Below are positions 12,229 through 23,004 of a stretch of 64,000 bases of DNA, piece by piece. The notes beneath the pieces are model-generated. The model had not been told where the DNA came from. It saw only the letters and a list, made by a program, of their open reading frames with translations, and searched no databases. Source of the DNA: Sepiola atlantica (taxonomy: Eukaryota; Mollusca; Cephalopoda; Sepiida; Sepiolidae). The position numbers and the translations under genes were made by a program. Numbering within the stretch: the first letter of the stretch is position 1; each line of letters begins with the position of its first letter. The DNA lies in the NCBI GenBank assembly GCA_963556195.1, contig OY744520.1, positions 9,464,991-9,528,990 of the forward strand. The letters run 5' to 3'.

Positions 12229-13322
12229 TTACCGAGTCCTTGCTTATTGTATACACAAGAAACTCTACAGAAGTAAGTGAGTAGTGACACTTGTCTTTGT
12301 TCAGCATCAGTCCGTACTTCGCTACTGCATTCATGAACTCTTTCAAATTCGTATCATGCATAGCCTGACCGTCTCCACAAATGGTAACGTTGTTGATGTA
12401 AGCATAGGTTCCTCGAAGGTCTTCTCGCTTGATGATGTCATTGATAACTCGTTGAAAACTCTCTACTCCATTAATTACTCCAAACGGGATTCGACGAAAG
12501 TGATACAGTAATCCAGAAGCTTCGAAGGCAGTGTATTTTCGTTCTTCAAGCTTGATAGCAACCTGATGGTAAGCACTGGTTAGATCAAGAGTGCTGAATA
12601 TTTTGTAAGTGACAATCTCATTTACCATGTTCTTCATTCGAGGAAGAGGATAAGCGTCAAAGAGAGTAAACCGATTTATTGTTTGGGAGTAATCCACAAC
12701 AAGTCTCTTTTTTGTGATTTTCAGGAGATATCACAAGCGTTTGGGCTCGCCATGGGGATTGAGAGAGCTCTATGATACCTTCATTTAGCATATGGGAGAT
12801 TTCCGATTGGATAAATTTAGCATCAGGTAGTGTATGTCTCCTGGATTTAACAGCTATCGGACGACAGTCCGAGGTTAGATTGGTAAACAGAGAGCGGAAA
12901 GGGATATTTTTAATGGCGGTCAGTCTACAAACAAACAGTGAAAGGAAAAGGGGTCCTCCAAAAGGTATTTCCACTGAGGAGTGTTGGCATAGAAATTTAT
13001 GCCCGAGAATGATGTTACAGCATAGGTTGGCCATAATTGATAGTTTCACATTCCTGTACTCCCTATCTCTCAAAGTGAGAGACACGACACAGTGCCCGCG
13101 AGTAGAGAACGAATAAGAACGACTAGCCATCAAAATCCCCTCAGAGCTTGACGTGACCGCCAAACCGAGCCCCCTAACCTTATCTGGATGAATAAAATTT
13201 TCGGAGCTCCCTGTATCGACGAGTATCCGCATAGACTCACCTTTGATTTTCCCCCATAAGGACGAACGAGATAGACTCTCCGAGGAGTTAAAAGGAACCG
13301 TAATTGATATCAGCCGCTGCAA
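12228..13322 (-). pseudogene. Ty3 element 1 protease and reverse transcriptase
   Basis: The open frame 13322-12657 carries the aspartic protease (RILVDTGSSENFIHP) and the start of the RT. The next frame, opening at 12697, carries FSTLDLTSAYHQVAI (first catalytic Asp), the RIPFGVINGVESFQRV box and AYINNVTICG. The last corresponds to the YxDD catalytic box, but both aspartates read as asparagine, so the enzyme would be dead. The frame then runs without a stop into the nested LINE, giving a 475-codon chimeric reading frame (12697-11270). RT copies element RNA to cDNA; the protease matures the polyprotein. Confidence 0.85.
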
Positions 13323-13329
13323 TTTTTAC

Positions 13330-14011
13330 AAATAGAGTTTTTAGCAGAGCACCTTGCTCTGTCATGTCTCAGGTTTCCACAGAAAAACATTTCTGTCCGG
13401 AGAGTACCGCTATCGTGGGTTGCTCCTTGTGTGTAGACTGGTCGTCCTTCGATTCTTCTTTTTCAGCAGTGGAGACCGAGGTAGCCAATGAGTCCGACTG
13501 AGCGTACGAGGTTAATTGTTTTGGGGCTGTATTGAGTGATAATACCTCATTGTACGCCGTGTGTAAGTCGAGACGTTTGTTTTTTAAGAGTCATTGTCTG
13601 ATGTGGGATGATGAAATTCCATTTATGCATGCATCCCTGATGTACTCATCCCTCGCCGGTATAACTGTCACGGTCTGGAAATCACAGTCTTTAGAGAGTG
13701 TTTTTGGTCCACGCTTTCGTTGGCCTGTTGCCGACGAGTTGCTAATAAATTCCGACAGAAAATGCTGTTTTGGGGCTGGACGAAAACCTCTTCCAGGACG
13801 TTCATAGCCGAATGATAATCACCGATGTCCGATATGTGTTTAAAAATTGACGGAGACGCGAGGTTGATTAGCAAATTCAGTTTTAACTCGTCTGTTTGTT
13901 AGGATCCGTTGACAGCTCCAAAAAACATGTTGAACGACCTCTTCCAGTGTCGGTCGCGTCCATTTTTGACGGGTCTAAGTCCAATCGTTCAGGCTTTAGG
14001 TATTTATCCAT
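13330..14011 (-). pseudogene. Ty3 element 1 gag remnant
   Basis: An ATG at 14011 (reverse strand, MDKYLKPERLDLDPSKMD) begins three bases after the proposed primer-binding site. The frame is soon lost to stops, but pieces follow: LINLASPSIFKHISDIGDYH (13874-13668 region) and a CCHC zinc knuckle CFFCGNLRHDRARC near 13390-13350, with a second, broken CKNC knuckle before the protease. The zinc knuckle binds element RNA in the particle. Decayed. Confidence 0.7.
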
Positions 14012-14013
14012 CT

Positions 14014-14118
14014 TAGATCTTTGTCGAATAAATTGTAATGAGTTAGTCAAAAGGATAGAATAGAATGAGTTTAAGAAGACTGAGTTTTCTTGAAGAAGCT
14101 TTATTCGACAAAGATCTA
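14014..14118 (-). promoter_or_regulatory. candidate self-priming site of Ty3 element 1
   Basis: On the element's sense (reverse) strand the LTR carries TAGATCTTTGTCGAATAAA (14118-14100). One base inside the LTR end is TTTATTCGACAAAGATCTA (14032-14014), its exact 19-nt reverse complement. This occupies the place where a tRNA primer-binding site normally begins, and no TGG start is present there. By analogy with Tf1/sushi-type elements, whose mRNA 5' end anneals to the site and primes its own reverse transcription, this suggests self-priming. The pairing is seen; the mechanism is inferred. Confidence 0.65.
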
Positions 14119-14232
14119 CGCAGGGATCTAGTCTCTACGAGAAACAATGGCTGACTAAAAAGAGAAAGAGTGATCAAGGGAAGTAATTCACTTCCGAGGC
14201 ATAGAAGGAGATAGAAGAGTTCTCTTTTTACA
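14034..14232 (-). repeat. 5' LTR of Ty3 element 1
   Basis: TGTAATGAGTTAGTCAAAAG at 14034 matches the other LTR at 8707; the far end reads TTTTTACA at 14232. A 19-base stretch inside it (14100-14118) is the exact inverse of the sequence immediately internal to the LTR (see the primer-binding feature). Confidence 0.85.
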
Positions 14233-14244
14233 TTACTTTTTCAT

Positions 14245-14469
14245 TGATTTTGGTGGATGGGCGAAAGTTATGGTCTTAGAGAGCGTTTTGAGAAAATGAA
14301 GGAATTTAAGAAGGGGTATGGGAGAAAATAGTTGAGTGGGGGGAGGGAGGATTTGTTGTGATAGGGTGTGAAATATTTGAAATATTTGGAAAATGATAGC
14401 AATGAGTGAGGGATTGGGGGGGTGGAGGAGGGCGGTGATTGAAAGGGTGGGTATGGAATATTTGAGATA
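14245..14469. repeat. left arm of 225-bp inverted repeat (right arm 15110-15334)
   Basis: TGATTTTGGTGGATGGGCGA at 14245 onward reappears as its reverse complement ending at 15334, nearly identical over about 225 bases (shared AGGAGGGCGGTGATTGAAAG / CTTTCAATCACCGCCCTCCT). The arms are separated by 640 bp containing the nuclease fragment. High identity indicates recent formation. Confidence 0.9.
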
Positions 14470-14607
14470 TTTGGAACATGAGAAAGTTTATTTGGACTGC
14501 AGTATTAAAAGTGTGAGGAAAAAGTAAGGAGAAAATGAAGATTCAATGAAAAAAAGAAAGGGAAAAGTAAATGGGAGAGTTTTATAGAGGTTGGAGATGA
14601 AAAAAGT

Positions 14608-15120
14608 TTAACCATGATCAGGCAAGAGTCTTTGTTCTGTGACGATGATCTTGCTTATTAAGGGTGATAGGTTAAAGAAACCATTACGTTGCTTGATGGT
14701 GGTGGAGGCGGTGATGAGGGCAGTTTCTAATAATCTTCGCCGAGATTTGTTGTGGATATATTTAGTGATTTTGGCTTGTTCAAATTTGAACGCATGACCA
14801 TGTTCTAGTGCATGGGAGAAAAGTGCACTGAGAGGGTTGTTGTTTTTTATGTCCCTTTTGTGTTCATTTAATCGTTTCTTTAATTCACGTTGTGTTTCTC
14901 CCACGTAAAATTGATGGCAGTCATTGCAAGGGACAGTATATAAGCCGGCATGAGATGTGGGTGTTTTTTGGAAATGTCTGGATGTGTTTAAAGTTTGTTT
15001 TATGGATTGAGATGTGGTTTGTACTGTAGGAATGCCTAGTTTGTTAAGCGTGTTGCATATGGATGTGTTATTGGAGTGCGTGGGTAGGAGAAGGGGTCTG
15101 TCTATTCTATATCTGAAATA
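14608..15120 (-). pseudogene. PLE GIY-YIG endonuclease fragment
   Basis: Open from the truncation point to a stop at 14608-14610. AGLYTVPCNDCHQFYVGETQ is the GIY-YIG core (GLYTVPC...YVGET), followed by RELKKRLNEHKRDI, SALFSHALEHGH and LLETALITAS, the usual order of the Penelope/Poseidon-type nuclease. The first ~23 codons of the longest open frame (15186-15120) are antisense sequence of the inverted arm, not protein. The RT half is absent, so this copy cannot move on its own. Confidence 0.8.
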
Positions 15121-15703
15121 TTCCATACCCACCCTTTCAATCACCGCCCTCCTCCACCCCCCCAATCCCTCACTCATTGCTATCATTTTCCAAATATTTC
15201 AAATATTTCACACCCTATCACAACAAATCCTCCCTCCCCCCACTCAACTATTTTCTCCCATACCCCTTCTTAAATTCCCTCATTTTCTCAAAACGCTCTC
15301 TAAGACCATAACTTTCGCCCATCCACCAAAATCACAGCCCCCCCCCCCTTCCTCTCTACCCATCCTCCCATACACAAACATTCCAACCTACTTTTTCCCC
15401 TTCAATCTTGAACTGCAGCCATCTGGTCAAACACCCCCCCTCCCCCCTCTTCCTCACCTCCCTCTCTGCCATCCACTTTACCCCTGCTCATCCCCCACCT
15501 CTTTCTCTTACCACCAGCTACAGTAGTCCTGGCTCACCCCATCTTTCCATTTTTTTCCCCACTCATTCTTTTCTACATTCATTTCTATTTCTCCAACAAA
15601 TACGGACGTCAACCCAGTAGTTGGCCACTATTTCATTCTATTTTTCCCAATATGTCTACCCTACATGTATCTGTGCTTGCATGACATTCTTTCTCTATTT
15701 TGT

Positions 15704-15744
15704 CATCCTGATGAAGTCTTATAAATAAAGACGAAACGTTGATG
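15704..15744 (+). ncRNA. hammerhead-like motif in PLE terminal repeat
   Basis: CTGATGA at 15708-15714, a stem GTCTT/AAGAC (15716-15720 with 15728-15732), GAAA at 15733-15736, then CGTT, and GATG (15741-15744) pairing with CATC (15704-15707). PLE terminal repeats are known to carry minimal hammerhead ribozymes. One extra A separates the core from stem II and stem III is almost absent (the self-complementary AACGTT could act as a dimer), so activity is doubtful. Confidence 0.4.
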
Positions 15745-15822
15745 TACACATAAAAAACATCCATTTTTTGGTTTTCCTTTTTCATTTTCCTATCACGTCG
15801 GATTACTTTCATCCTTCTCTTC

Positions 15823-15825
<3 letters not shown>

Positions 15826-15895
<70 letters not shown>
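15826..15895. repeat. (TA)n microsatellite at the outer edge of copy A
   Basis: About 70 bp of uninterrupted TA; the equivalent edge of copy B is 48312-48376. Other long tracts of the same kind in the window: 16613-16676, 17200-17280, 17297-17412, 30793-30832, 38362-38405, 46818-46890, 47050-47113, 47491-47525, 48608-48658, 50018-50147, 50524-50566 and 50724-50790. Confidence 0.95.
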
Positions 15896-15897
<2 letters not shown>

Positions 15898-16580
15898 AAA
15901 ACTTTCGGCTGGGAGGAACGTAAGGACAGTCGCCGTCAAACAAAAATGCTGCTAAAGTAAAAAGGTTTGAGAATAGAATACTCAAGGTATTCAAGAGTCC
16001 AGTGTCGTCGTTAGAAATTGAGTGTTCGATAGTGATCAGCTAAGTTTGTGCATCCCGTGTGCGTAGAATTCAGTGGGAAATGCCAGAAGGTGAGAGTAAA
16101 AGTATCCAATTCAAAGGATCCAAGATGAAGGTTATCGGTCAAAGTTCGATGTATTGCACACTTTCAGCTTCCAAGCAGAGTAGTGTTTTCATGGGTTACA
16201 AATTTTTTATATAATATATAATTCGCAACTCCCTAGCAACCTCTGATCCCGGTTAAGTACTTTTTTTTTTACTGCATTTCATGGACTTTTCTATTTTTTC
16301 TTTTTTGTTCTTTTCTTTTTTTTCTCTTTCTCTTCATTTTTTCAAAACAACGTTTTTTTCGCACGCGCTACATAAGTTTTTCGCCAATAATTATGCTCGC
16401 GCAATAACGCCCCGTTTCCCGTCTTCCTTCCTATGTTTTTACGTTTTTCAATAAATCTTATTTTTTCTGAAGACGTTAGTTGATCCGAACGAAACTGATC
16501 AATCTCTCGTTTTCTTTTGATTTCTTACTGTGTTTAATTGTTTTTATTTTTTTTGTCTTTTAACACACGCGCGCGCACAA

Positions 16581-17069
<489 letters not shown>

Positions 17070-17192
17070 ATATATATATATATATATACATAAATTGACT
17101 TACATGAGTGATTTTCTACTGCACGACTTGGGACTAAAATGTTTTGTTTTTTTAAATTTCTTTTATATAGTTTTAATAGTTGAGTAACTTCC

Positions 17193-17286
<94 letters not shown>

Positions 17287-17340
17287 TGCTGAGACTATAT
17301 ATATATACATATATATTTACATATATACATATACATATAC

Positions 17341-17422
<82 letters not shown>

Positions 17423-17439
17423 ATATATATATATGTGTG

Positions 17440-17832
17440 TGTGTATTAGTACATCTTAGATGCTAAAAAGTTGTTCATAATCTAATTAGGATACGCTTCT
17501 GGTGTTTTCTTCAAATATGTATATACATATATTATTTTTAATTTAGGATTTGGAGCCGTATGCAAAATAGAGGTAGCCACCAGCTACTGATTGCTTTAGA
17601 ACAGGCATATCGGCAACTGTAATCATTCCTTACAAATTTAATGTTGCTATGTCGAATACTTTAAAAGCAGGCAGACAAGGACAGGATGTCTCTTTTATTA
17701 GTATAGATGAATTTTTCTATCAGTTGGCAAAATGTTAAAGCCACGTTTGGAATGTTAGTATTAATGTCATTAATTGATTTTTTTTTACATCTCGTTCTAC
17801 CCCTTTCCTCGCCCTTTTCTGAAAATTTTATA
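17440..17832 (-). pseudogene. gene Y, copy A (decayed exon)
   Basis: Reverse-strand counterpart of the intact exon at 50800-51155 in copy C. Pieces such as TNIPNV and the tail EEN.RSVS remain, but indels and stops break the frame repeatedly (for example an extended T-run around 17780 and a deletion in the GEERGRTRC start). No product can be expected from this copy. Confidence 0.7.
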
Positions 17833-17954
17833 TGTTAAGCAATTATATTTAAAATTAGAAATTAATGCAAACATAATTCTTTTATTAATTCGACATAAAC
17901 ATCGTTATATAATTGATGTTTTTTGTTTCACTACCTTGTATTCTTGACTGAACA

Positions 17955-18011
17955 TTCAAACTGCTGATTGACTTCGACGCAATTCAAACTGCTGATTGAC
18001 TTCGACGCGAG
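17955..18011 (+). promoter_or_regulatory. 28-bp tandem repeats upstream of the signal exon, copy A
   Basis: Two units of a 28-bp repeat containing CTGATTGACTTCGACGC lie directly before the ATG at 18012. Copies B (46209-46292) and C (51298-51383) have three. They fall in the short gap between the signal-peptide exon and the oppositely oriented gene Y, so they may form a shared promoter or the 5' UTR. Regulatory role is inferred only from position and conservation. Confidence 0.45.
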
Positions 18012-18093
18012 ATGTTGCCAACGAAAATACTAAAACTTACGATGTGTTTCTGTGTTCTATTGGCCATAAGCGACGCCATTTTCTTTAAAGGAA
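18012..18093 (+). CDS. galaxin-like gene, copy A, exon 1 (signal peptide)
   Basis: ATG at 18012 opens MLPTKILKLTMCFCVLLAIS then DAIFFKG. It is a basic start, hydrophobic core and a small-residue cleavage region (SDA), i.e. a classic secretion signal. The exon is 82 nt, ends in phase 1, and is followed by a consensus donor GTAAGT at 18094. The only in-phase downstream acceptor with a coding exon in this copy is 28954 (galaxin-like exon), giving a 10.86-kb intron full of minisatellite. Copies B and C have the same exon with a few replacements. The small alternative exon present in B and C has been deleted here (the intron sequence jumps after about 18110). The joining of these two exons is my inference from phase, strand and order. 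Confidence 0.7.
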
Positions 18094-19079
18094 GTAAGTG
18101 ACGATTTTATCAATCTTGAAGCCCTTCGTTTAAATTTATGTACCTCCAACTTTTGTAATATTTTAACAGTAGCTATTAGACATCAACAATAAATGTTCAC
18201 AAATTTCAGTTTCCTTTAAAGAGTATTTAGAGGGAATAAGATCGGCGCAATCTGTCATTTTAAAATTCAAATATATCAGATACGCATTGAACTTGATCCA
18301 TATCTTGATTTTAGTCTCCGTAAGCAGACATAAAAATGATGCAAAATTGTTATATTCAGGGAATTCATTTTACCTGTCATGGGACGGGTATTCTAGTATA
18401 CATATATATGAAAAGATTGTTTAATACGATACTCATTTTACAAGATTGCCAATGAGATGGCGATATCATGTATGTATTATTACACTGTTTATTATCAGTG
18501 CAGACAGATAGCAAAACTTGTAACTACAAAAGTTGTCACGCAAAAGTTCAAAACATTACAAAACGGTATTTTTATTCATTTCTAATACGGTTAGATTAAT
18601 TACATTTTTACTACTCATAAGACATATATTTAGGTATTCACTCAAGCAATTAGATATTTTAAAACTTCACAAAAGTATCGCACAAAGAAAATACGATATT
18701 TACTAACTGAAAAGTCAACAACCCATTTTATTCACAAACGATTAAGTAATGTAATCATAATATTAATCTGGAACGTTCTAAAAACAAAGTTGGAACATTC
18801 CAGTAAAATATTAATGTTCGAATTCTACTAGAATATTACCAATTAAGATGAAATGGTTTTCCAGAATCTTCTAGATTAATTTTATAATTACTTTTAGGAA
18901 TGATTAAAAGTATTGCGTTACTTTTTCTGGCAACCCTTCTTTAAACATTGAAAACAATCGGGAAAAGCAAAATAATTAATCAACACCCCCGTAATCGTAT
19001 TTATTTATATTCCTACAAATGAACTATAAAAGGATATCTCGTTATTTGGTACGGTGTCCGTAATTAGTAGACGTATCCG

Positions 19080-19930
19080 TCAATTAATCCGTTAAAAAAT
19101 AAAGTCGTCCAAGAAATGTAACAGAACGTAAGATTATTAAGCGAGAAAGGTTAGCAACGAGCCCTGAATGAAATGAATAGAGTAAACGTGAGTACTTTGT
19201 CGACATGAGAGGTTTTCTTTTCAGCGACTTCAATGAAAAAACACTTCTTAAGCGAAAAGACGTTCGTACTAGACTGTATTGTGTAAACGAACATTGTATA
19301 AAACCTGCAGTATTTTTAAAAAATGTACTTTAGTCAGACGGAACGAAAATGGAAATTTAAACCAGAAATGCTGAGCCAAAAGTCTAGAAAAAAAGTACTG
19401 AATATTCGCTGAAGAATACTAACCTAACTGTAAAATTTTGAGGCGGATAAATTATGATCTGGGATTGATTTAGTACCCAATGTGTAAGGAACATTGGTAT
19501 AATAGAATGAATGATAAATGGAACATTGTATTAATAGAATTGATGATGAATGGAATATTGGATTAATAGAGTGGATGATGAATGGAACATTGGGATAATA
19601 GAATGGATGATAGATGGAACATTGGAATAATAGAATGGATGATAAATGGAACATTGGAATAATAGAATGGATAATAAATAGAACATATCATAGGGAAATT
19701 TACGTTAGAGTTTTCATTCGCTGGGCGTGAAACCAGGTTGGGTCTTTCAACACGACAACGATCCTAAAAATACTGCAAAGTTTACAAAATCATTGTTAAG
19801 TTCAAATATAACAGAAGTTCTTAAATGGCCAAGTCAATCTTCAGATCTCAACAGAGTTGAAAATCTATCGAAATTGCTGAAAACTGATAATTCAAAGAAG
19901 AAACATGCAAAACTTGCATGAACTAAAATA
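19080..19930 (+). pseudogene. Tc1/mariner transposase remnant, copy A
   Basis: The C-terminal piece 19727-19921 reads KPGWVFQHDNDPKNTAKFTK, then VLKWPSQSSDLNRVENL. These are the second Asp (DNDPKxT) and final Glu (PDLNxxEN) boxes of a DD34E-type transposase, which cuts and pastes DNA at TA sites. Upstream pieces in mixed frames (LVRRNENGNL, then INYDLGLI) match the WSDE.K and GGGSIMIWG region. The two parts are separated by a minisatellite (19490-19690). Multiple stops; dead. Related remnants sit at the same place in copies B and C, so the insertion predates the duplication. Confidence 0.7.
19490..19690. repeat. 32-bp minisatellite inside the Tc1 remnant, copy A
   Basis: About six units containing GGAACATTGG and ATAGAATGGATGATAAAT in tandem. 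The unit lies where transposases have the segment after GGGSIMIWG, so it appears to have grown out of transposase coding DNA. The same array occurs at 44260-44440 (copy B, reversed) and 53036-53232 (copy C) with different numbers and variants. Confidence 0.8.
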
Positions 19931-20424
19931 ATTTTTCGCGAAGAATAGAAAAATATTAGCCAACACCTACATGCTGTAATTAGCAATAACGCTTACACGA
20001 CGAAACCTTAATGAATGATTAAAGACATGCATTATAATATTTCACTTTTTTGTCGGATATGTTTATTAATTAATATTTGAATAAGATCATTTAAATTAAG
20101 GATTGAACATGTGTATTATTAGCAGTAACAGTTTCATGTATCTAACTGTATAACCTTTTTTGTAATGTGTTGTGAACTTTTGCTTGGCACTATAATCGAA
20201 GCTATTTGTCTTTGGTCGTAAAACACCCTGAACTAGAAATACTATTTTGGTTCAGAAATATAAACACTTGAACTAAACGATATTCTTAAAGTGAAATCAT
20301 GTGTTTGTATGCATAACTCTTGATTTGTTAAATTTATTACATTTTCCATTCACAGGTTTTCTTTTTGAATTTATTAACAATTCTTTCCCTATTTAATCAG
20401 CCATTTTCTCTACATAGCTATACC

Positions 20425-20444
20425 TCTCTCTCTCTCTCTCTTTA

Positions 20445-20477
<33 letters not shown>

Positions 20478-20510
20478 TTCTCCCTCTTTCTCCCTCTCTC
20501 TCTCTCTTTA

Positions 20511-20559
<49 letters not shown>

Positions 20560-20624
20560 TTCTCTTTCTCTCTCTTTCTCTCTCTCTCTCTTTATCTCTC
20601 TCTCTCTTTCTCTCTCTCTCTCTT

Positions 20625-20667
<43 letters not shown>

Positions 20668-20690
20668 TTATTTGACTTTACATATTTCCG
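20425..20690. repeat. (CT)n-rich simple repeat
   Basis: Polypyrimidine tract of CTCTCT and TTTCTCTC runs. In copy B the corresponding place (about 43395-43520) is a much shorter GA-rich tract. In copy C the tract and about 0.5 kb of flank are gone (junction near 53700). Open frames of Ser/Leu/Phe across it are not genes. Confidence 0.9.
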
Positions 20691-21504
20691 TCTCTCTTTC
20701 GTTCTTTCTTTCATTTTTCTGTCGTGCTTTGTCTCTGTCAGTCTTTCTTTTTTCTTTCCTCCTTAATGTAAACAAAAAATGTCGAAAAATTATCACTTTT
20801 TAAATAATAAACATAGTTTTATTTAATTTATCTATATACTATTAAAAAGTTATGGAGTTTTTATAAGGGGGTCTGTTCGTATTACACATTACTAAGGAAA
20901 TGGAGTTTAAGGCGTTAATACCTGAGTTCAACTATCACGTAAGTTTAACCCCTTGCGTGCTGAATTAATTTTGTAGAAAAATGATTTTTATACCTACTTT
21001 TAAAATTACGATGCAAACTGAACCCTTTATTGCATGCCCAAATGATATATTTTTAGCATGTGAGCAGGACTATCAAAATAAATTATGAAGTTTGACTAAG
21101 TTTCATATTATGTTGGCGGCCATCTTGAATTGATAATGCGGTTAACCAGATCCTCATGGAAAATTGTCATTTTCTCATGCACATCTAAGTCAATTGTTGA
21201 ATTTATTCTGTATTTTTACTAGTGTGTCTTATATTACAAATAAAATTAGTTCTGAATAGAGTATCGTCTATTAGAGGTTGTAGACTTGTCGGAATTTTGC
21301 AACAGCCATGCTAAGAGGATTAAAGGATTTTTAAAAACGGAATACGTGTTTTATAAATTTAAAGAAATTAATTATATTACATGAGATAAATGTAACATAA
21401 ATATTAGAAAAACTAACTGAACTTTTTTATATAATTCGCCAAAAAGTAGATATAAAAAGTATTCTGTATTAATTCAAAACAAATTAATTTTGCTTAAAAC
21501 ATAA

Positions 21505-22345
21505 TTTCCGATGTGTTTTGCTAGTAAAAACAATTTCTGACGTGTTTTGCTAGTAACAACAATTTCTGACGTGTTTTGCTAGTAAAAACAATTTCTGATG
21601 TGTTTCGCTAGTAAAAACAATTTCTGATGTGCTTTGCTAGTAAAAACAATTTCTGATGTGTTTTGCTAGTAAAAACAATTTCTGATGTGCATTGCTAGTA
21701 AAAACAATTTCTGATGCGTTTTGCTAGTAAAACAATTTCTGATGTGTTTTGCTAGTAAAAACAATTTCTGATGTGTTTTGCTAGTAAAAACAATTTCTGA
21801 CGTGTTTTGCTAGTAAAAACAATTTCTGATGTGCATTGCTAGTAAAAACAATTTCTGACGTGTTTTGCTAGTAAAAACAATTTCTGATGTGTTTCGCTAG
21901 TAAAAACAATTTCTGATGTGCTTTGCTAGTAAAAACAATTTCTGATGTGTTTTTCTAGTAAAAACAATTTCTGATGTGCATTGCTAGTAAAAACAATTTC
22001 TGATGCGTTTTGCTAGTAAAACAATTTCTGATGTGTTTTGCTAGTAAAAACAATTTCTGACGTGTTTTGCTAGTAAAAACAATTTCTGACGTGTTTTGCT
22101 AGTAAAAACAATTTCTGATGTGTCTTGCTAGTAAAAACAATTTCTGATGTGTCTTGCTAGTAAAAACAATTTCTGACGTGTTTTGCTAGTAAAAACAATT
22201 TCTGACGTGTTTTGCTAGTAAAAACAATTTCTGATGTGTCTTGCTAGTAAAAACAATTTCTGATGTGTTTTGCTAGTAAAAACAATTTCTGATGTGTTTT
22301 GCTAGTAAAAACAATTTCTGATGTGTTTTGCTAGTAAAAACAATA
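21505..22345. repeat. 29-bp minisatellite, copy A
   Basis: About 29 tandem units of a 29-bp motif containing TGTGTTTTGCTAGTAAAAAC followed by AATTTCTGA. It is flanked on the right by a unique ACGTAAATACATCCATCGTA sequence also seen at 42250 (reversed) and 63845. Positioned in intron 1 of the proposed galaxin-like gene. Confidence 0.95.
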
Positions 22346-23004
22346 CGTAAATACATCCATCGTAGTTACTTTCTCTCTCATGCAAATATTAAATAGCGTA
22401 TTTTTATCCAAAATTTTACAAATATTTTTCGTTGACAAGTTATTAAGCGGTAGAAAATCGGTAAAGATGAAAATTGACATATCCATGCGATGAAAGGGTC
22501 GGTATAAACTAGTCTGTATGAAGTAACTTTCGTGGTTGATTTTTTACACAGACTTTTGAATATTTTATTTCTATTGAAAGAAACATCATTTGCGGCAAAG
22601 GTTTAAGAATTTTAATGAAGTGTTTAAAACATATGCATTGCATTAATTTACTCTAAATTAACCTGAAACTTACTTTAGCTTCATTTTAAAACCAAAAACT
22701 TAGCGATGTTACGGTTTACATCTAACTATAACGAGCAATGCGTGCTTCTTGATATTATATGATACATTGGTTTCAGAATGTAATATCGGTATGTTATGTC
22801 TTTCAAGAGCCCTGAATGAAAATATTATCTCATCCGAAGTTCGAATAGATAAAGAATTAGTATTGACAGACGAGCGGCCTAGAGGTTTTACTAAGAATAA
22901 TAATTTCAATTACATCAATATTTTTGCAGATTCAATTCAGATTAATAAAATTCGTAAAAGAATCTGTAAAAGAAATGAAGAAAAATTGAGTAATTATTTT
23001 ACTT

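Larger units (their letters stand above)
8707..14232 (-). mobile_element. Ty3/Gypsy element 1 (reverse strand) with a nested LINE
   Basis: LTR-bounded element read right to left: 5' LTR 14232-14034, gag from 14011, protease, reverse transcriptase, a nested LINE (about 12228-10090), integrase, tail, polypurine tract 8912-8899 and 3' LTR 8898-8707. Order and motifs are those of Ty3/Gypsy. No RNase H is recognisable on either side of the LINE, so that part was lost. No clean target duplication is seen (left flank GTATAC, right flank TTACT), and the left flank is a LINE fragment that does not continue on the right. Degenerate and inactive. Confidence 0.85.
14245..15790 (-). mobile_element. GIY-YIG PLE copy with head-to-head inverted terminal repeat
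   Basis: A 5'-truncated PLE read right to left (coding 15118-14608, tail to 14245) abuts, at about 15110, an inverted copy of its own tail. The right-hand 15335-15790 part (C-rich, ending with a GACGAAACGTTGATG motif at 15731) is the PLE terminal region also found at 30890-31720 and, inverted, at 38405-39260. This tail-inverted layout is a known outcome of Penelope integration. Bounded on the left by the Ty3 LTR and on the right by a 70-bp (TA)n tract. Confidence 0.7.

Noticed and set aside
8707..14232. Recent exogenous retrovirus
   Set aside because: No envelope gene, many stops and a nested LINE; it is an old LTR retrotransposon.
16470..16500. Hammerhead-like CTGAAGA...GAAAC series in copy A
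   Set aside because: Stem II does not close next to GAAA and no stem I partner exists.
17180..17449. Long open frames of alternating Ile/Tyr (also at 1465-1757, 15809-15994, 16538-16855, 46788-46976, 49895-50292)
   Set aside because: They are translations of (TA)n tracts and differ between the duplicated copies.
20365..20766. 133-codon Ser/Leu/Phe-rich frame; likewise Arg/Glu/Lys frames at 34470-34902
   Set aside because: Simple CT/GA repeats; shrunken or missing in the other copies.
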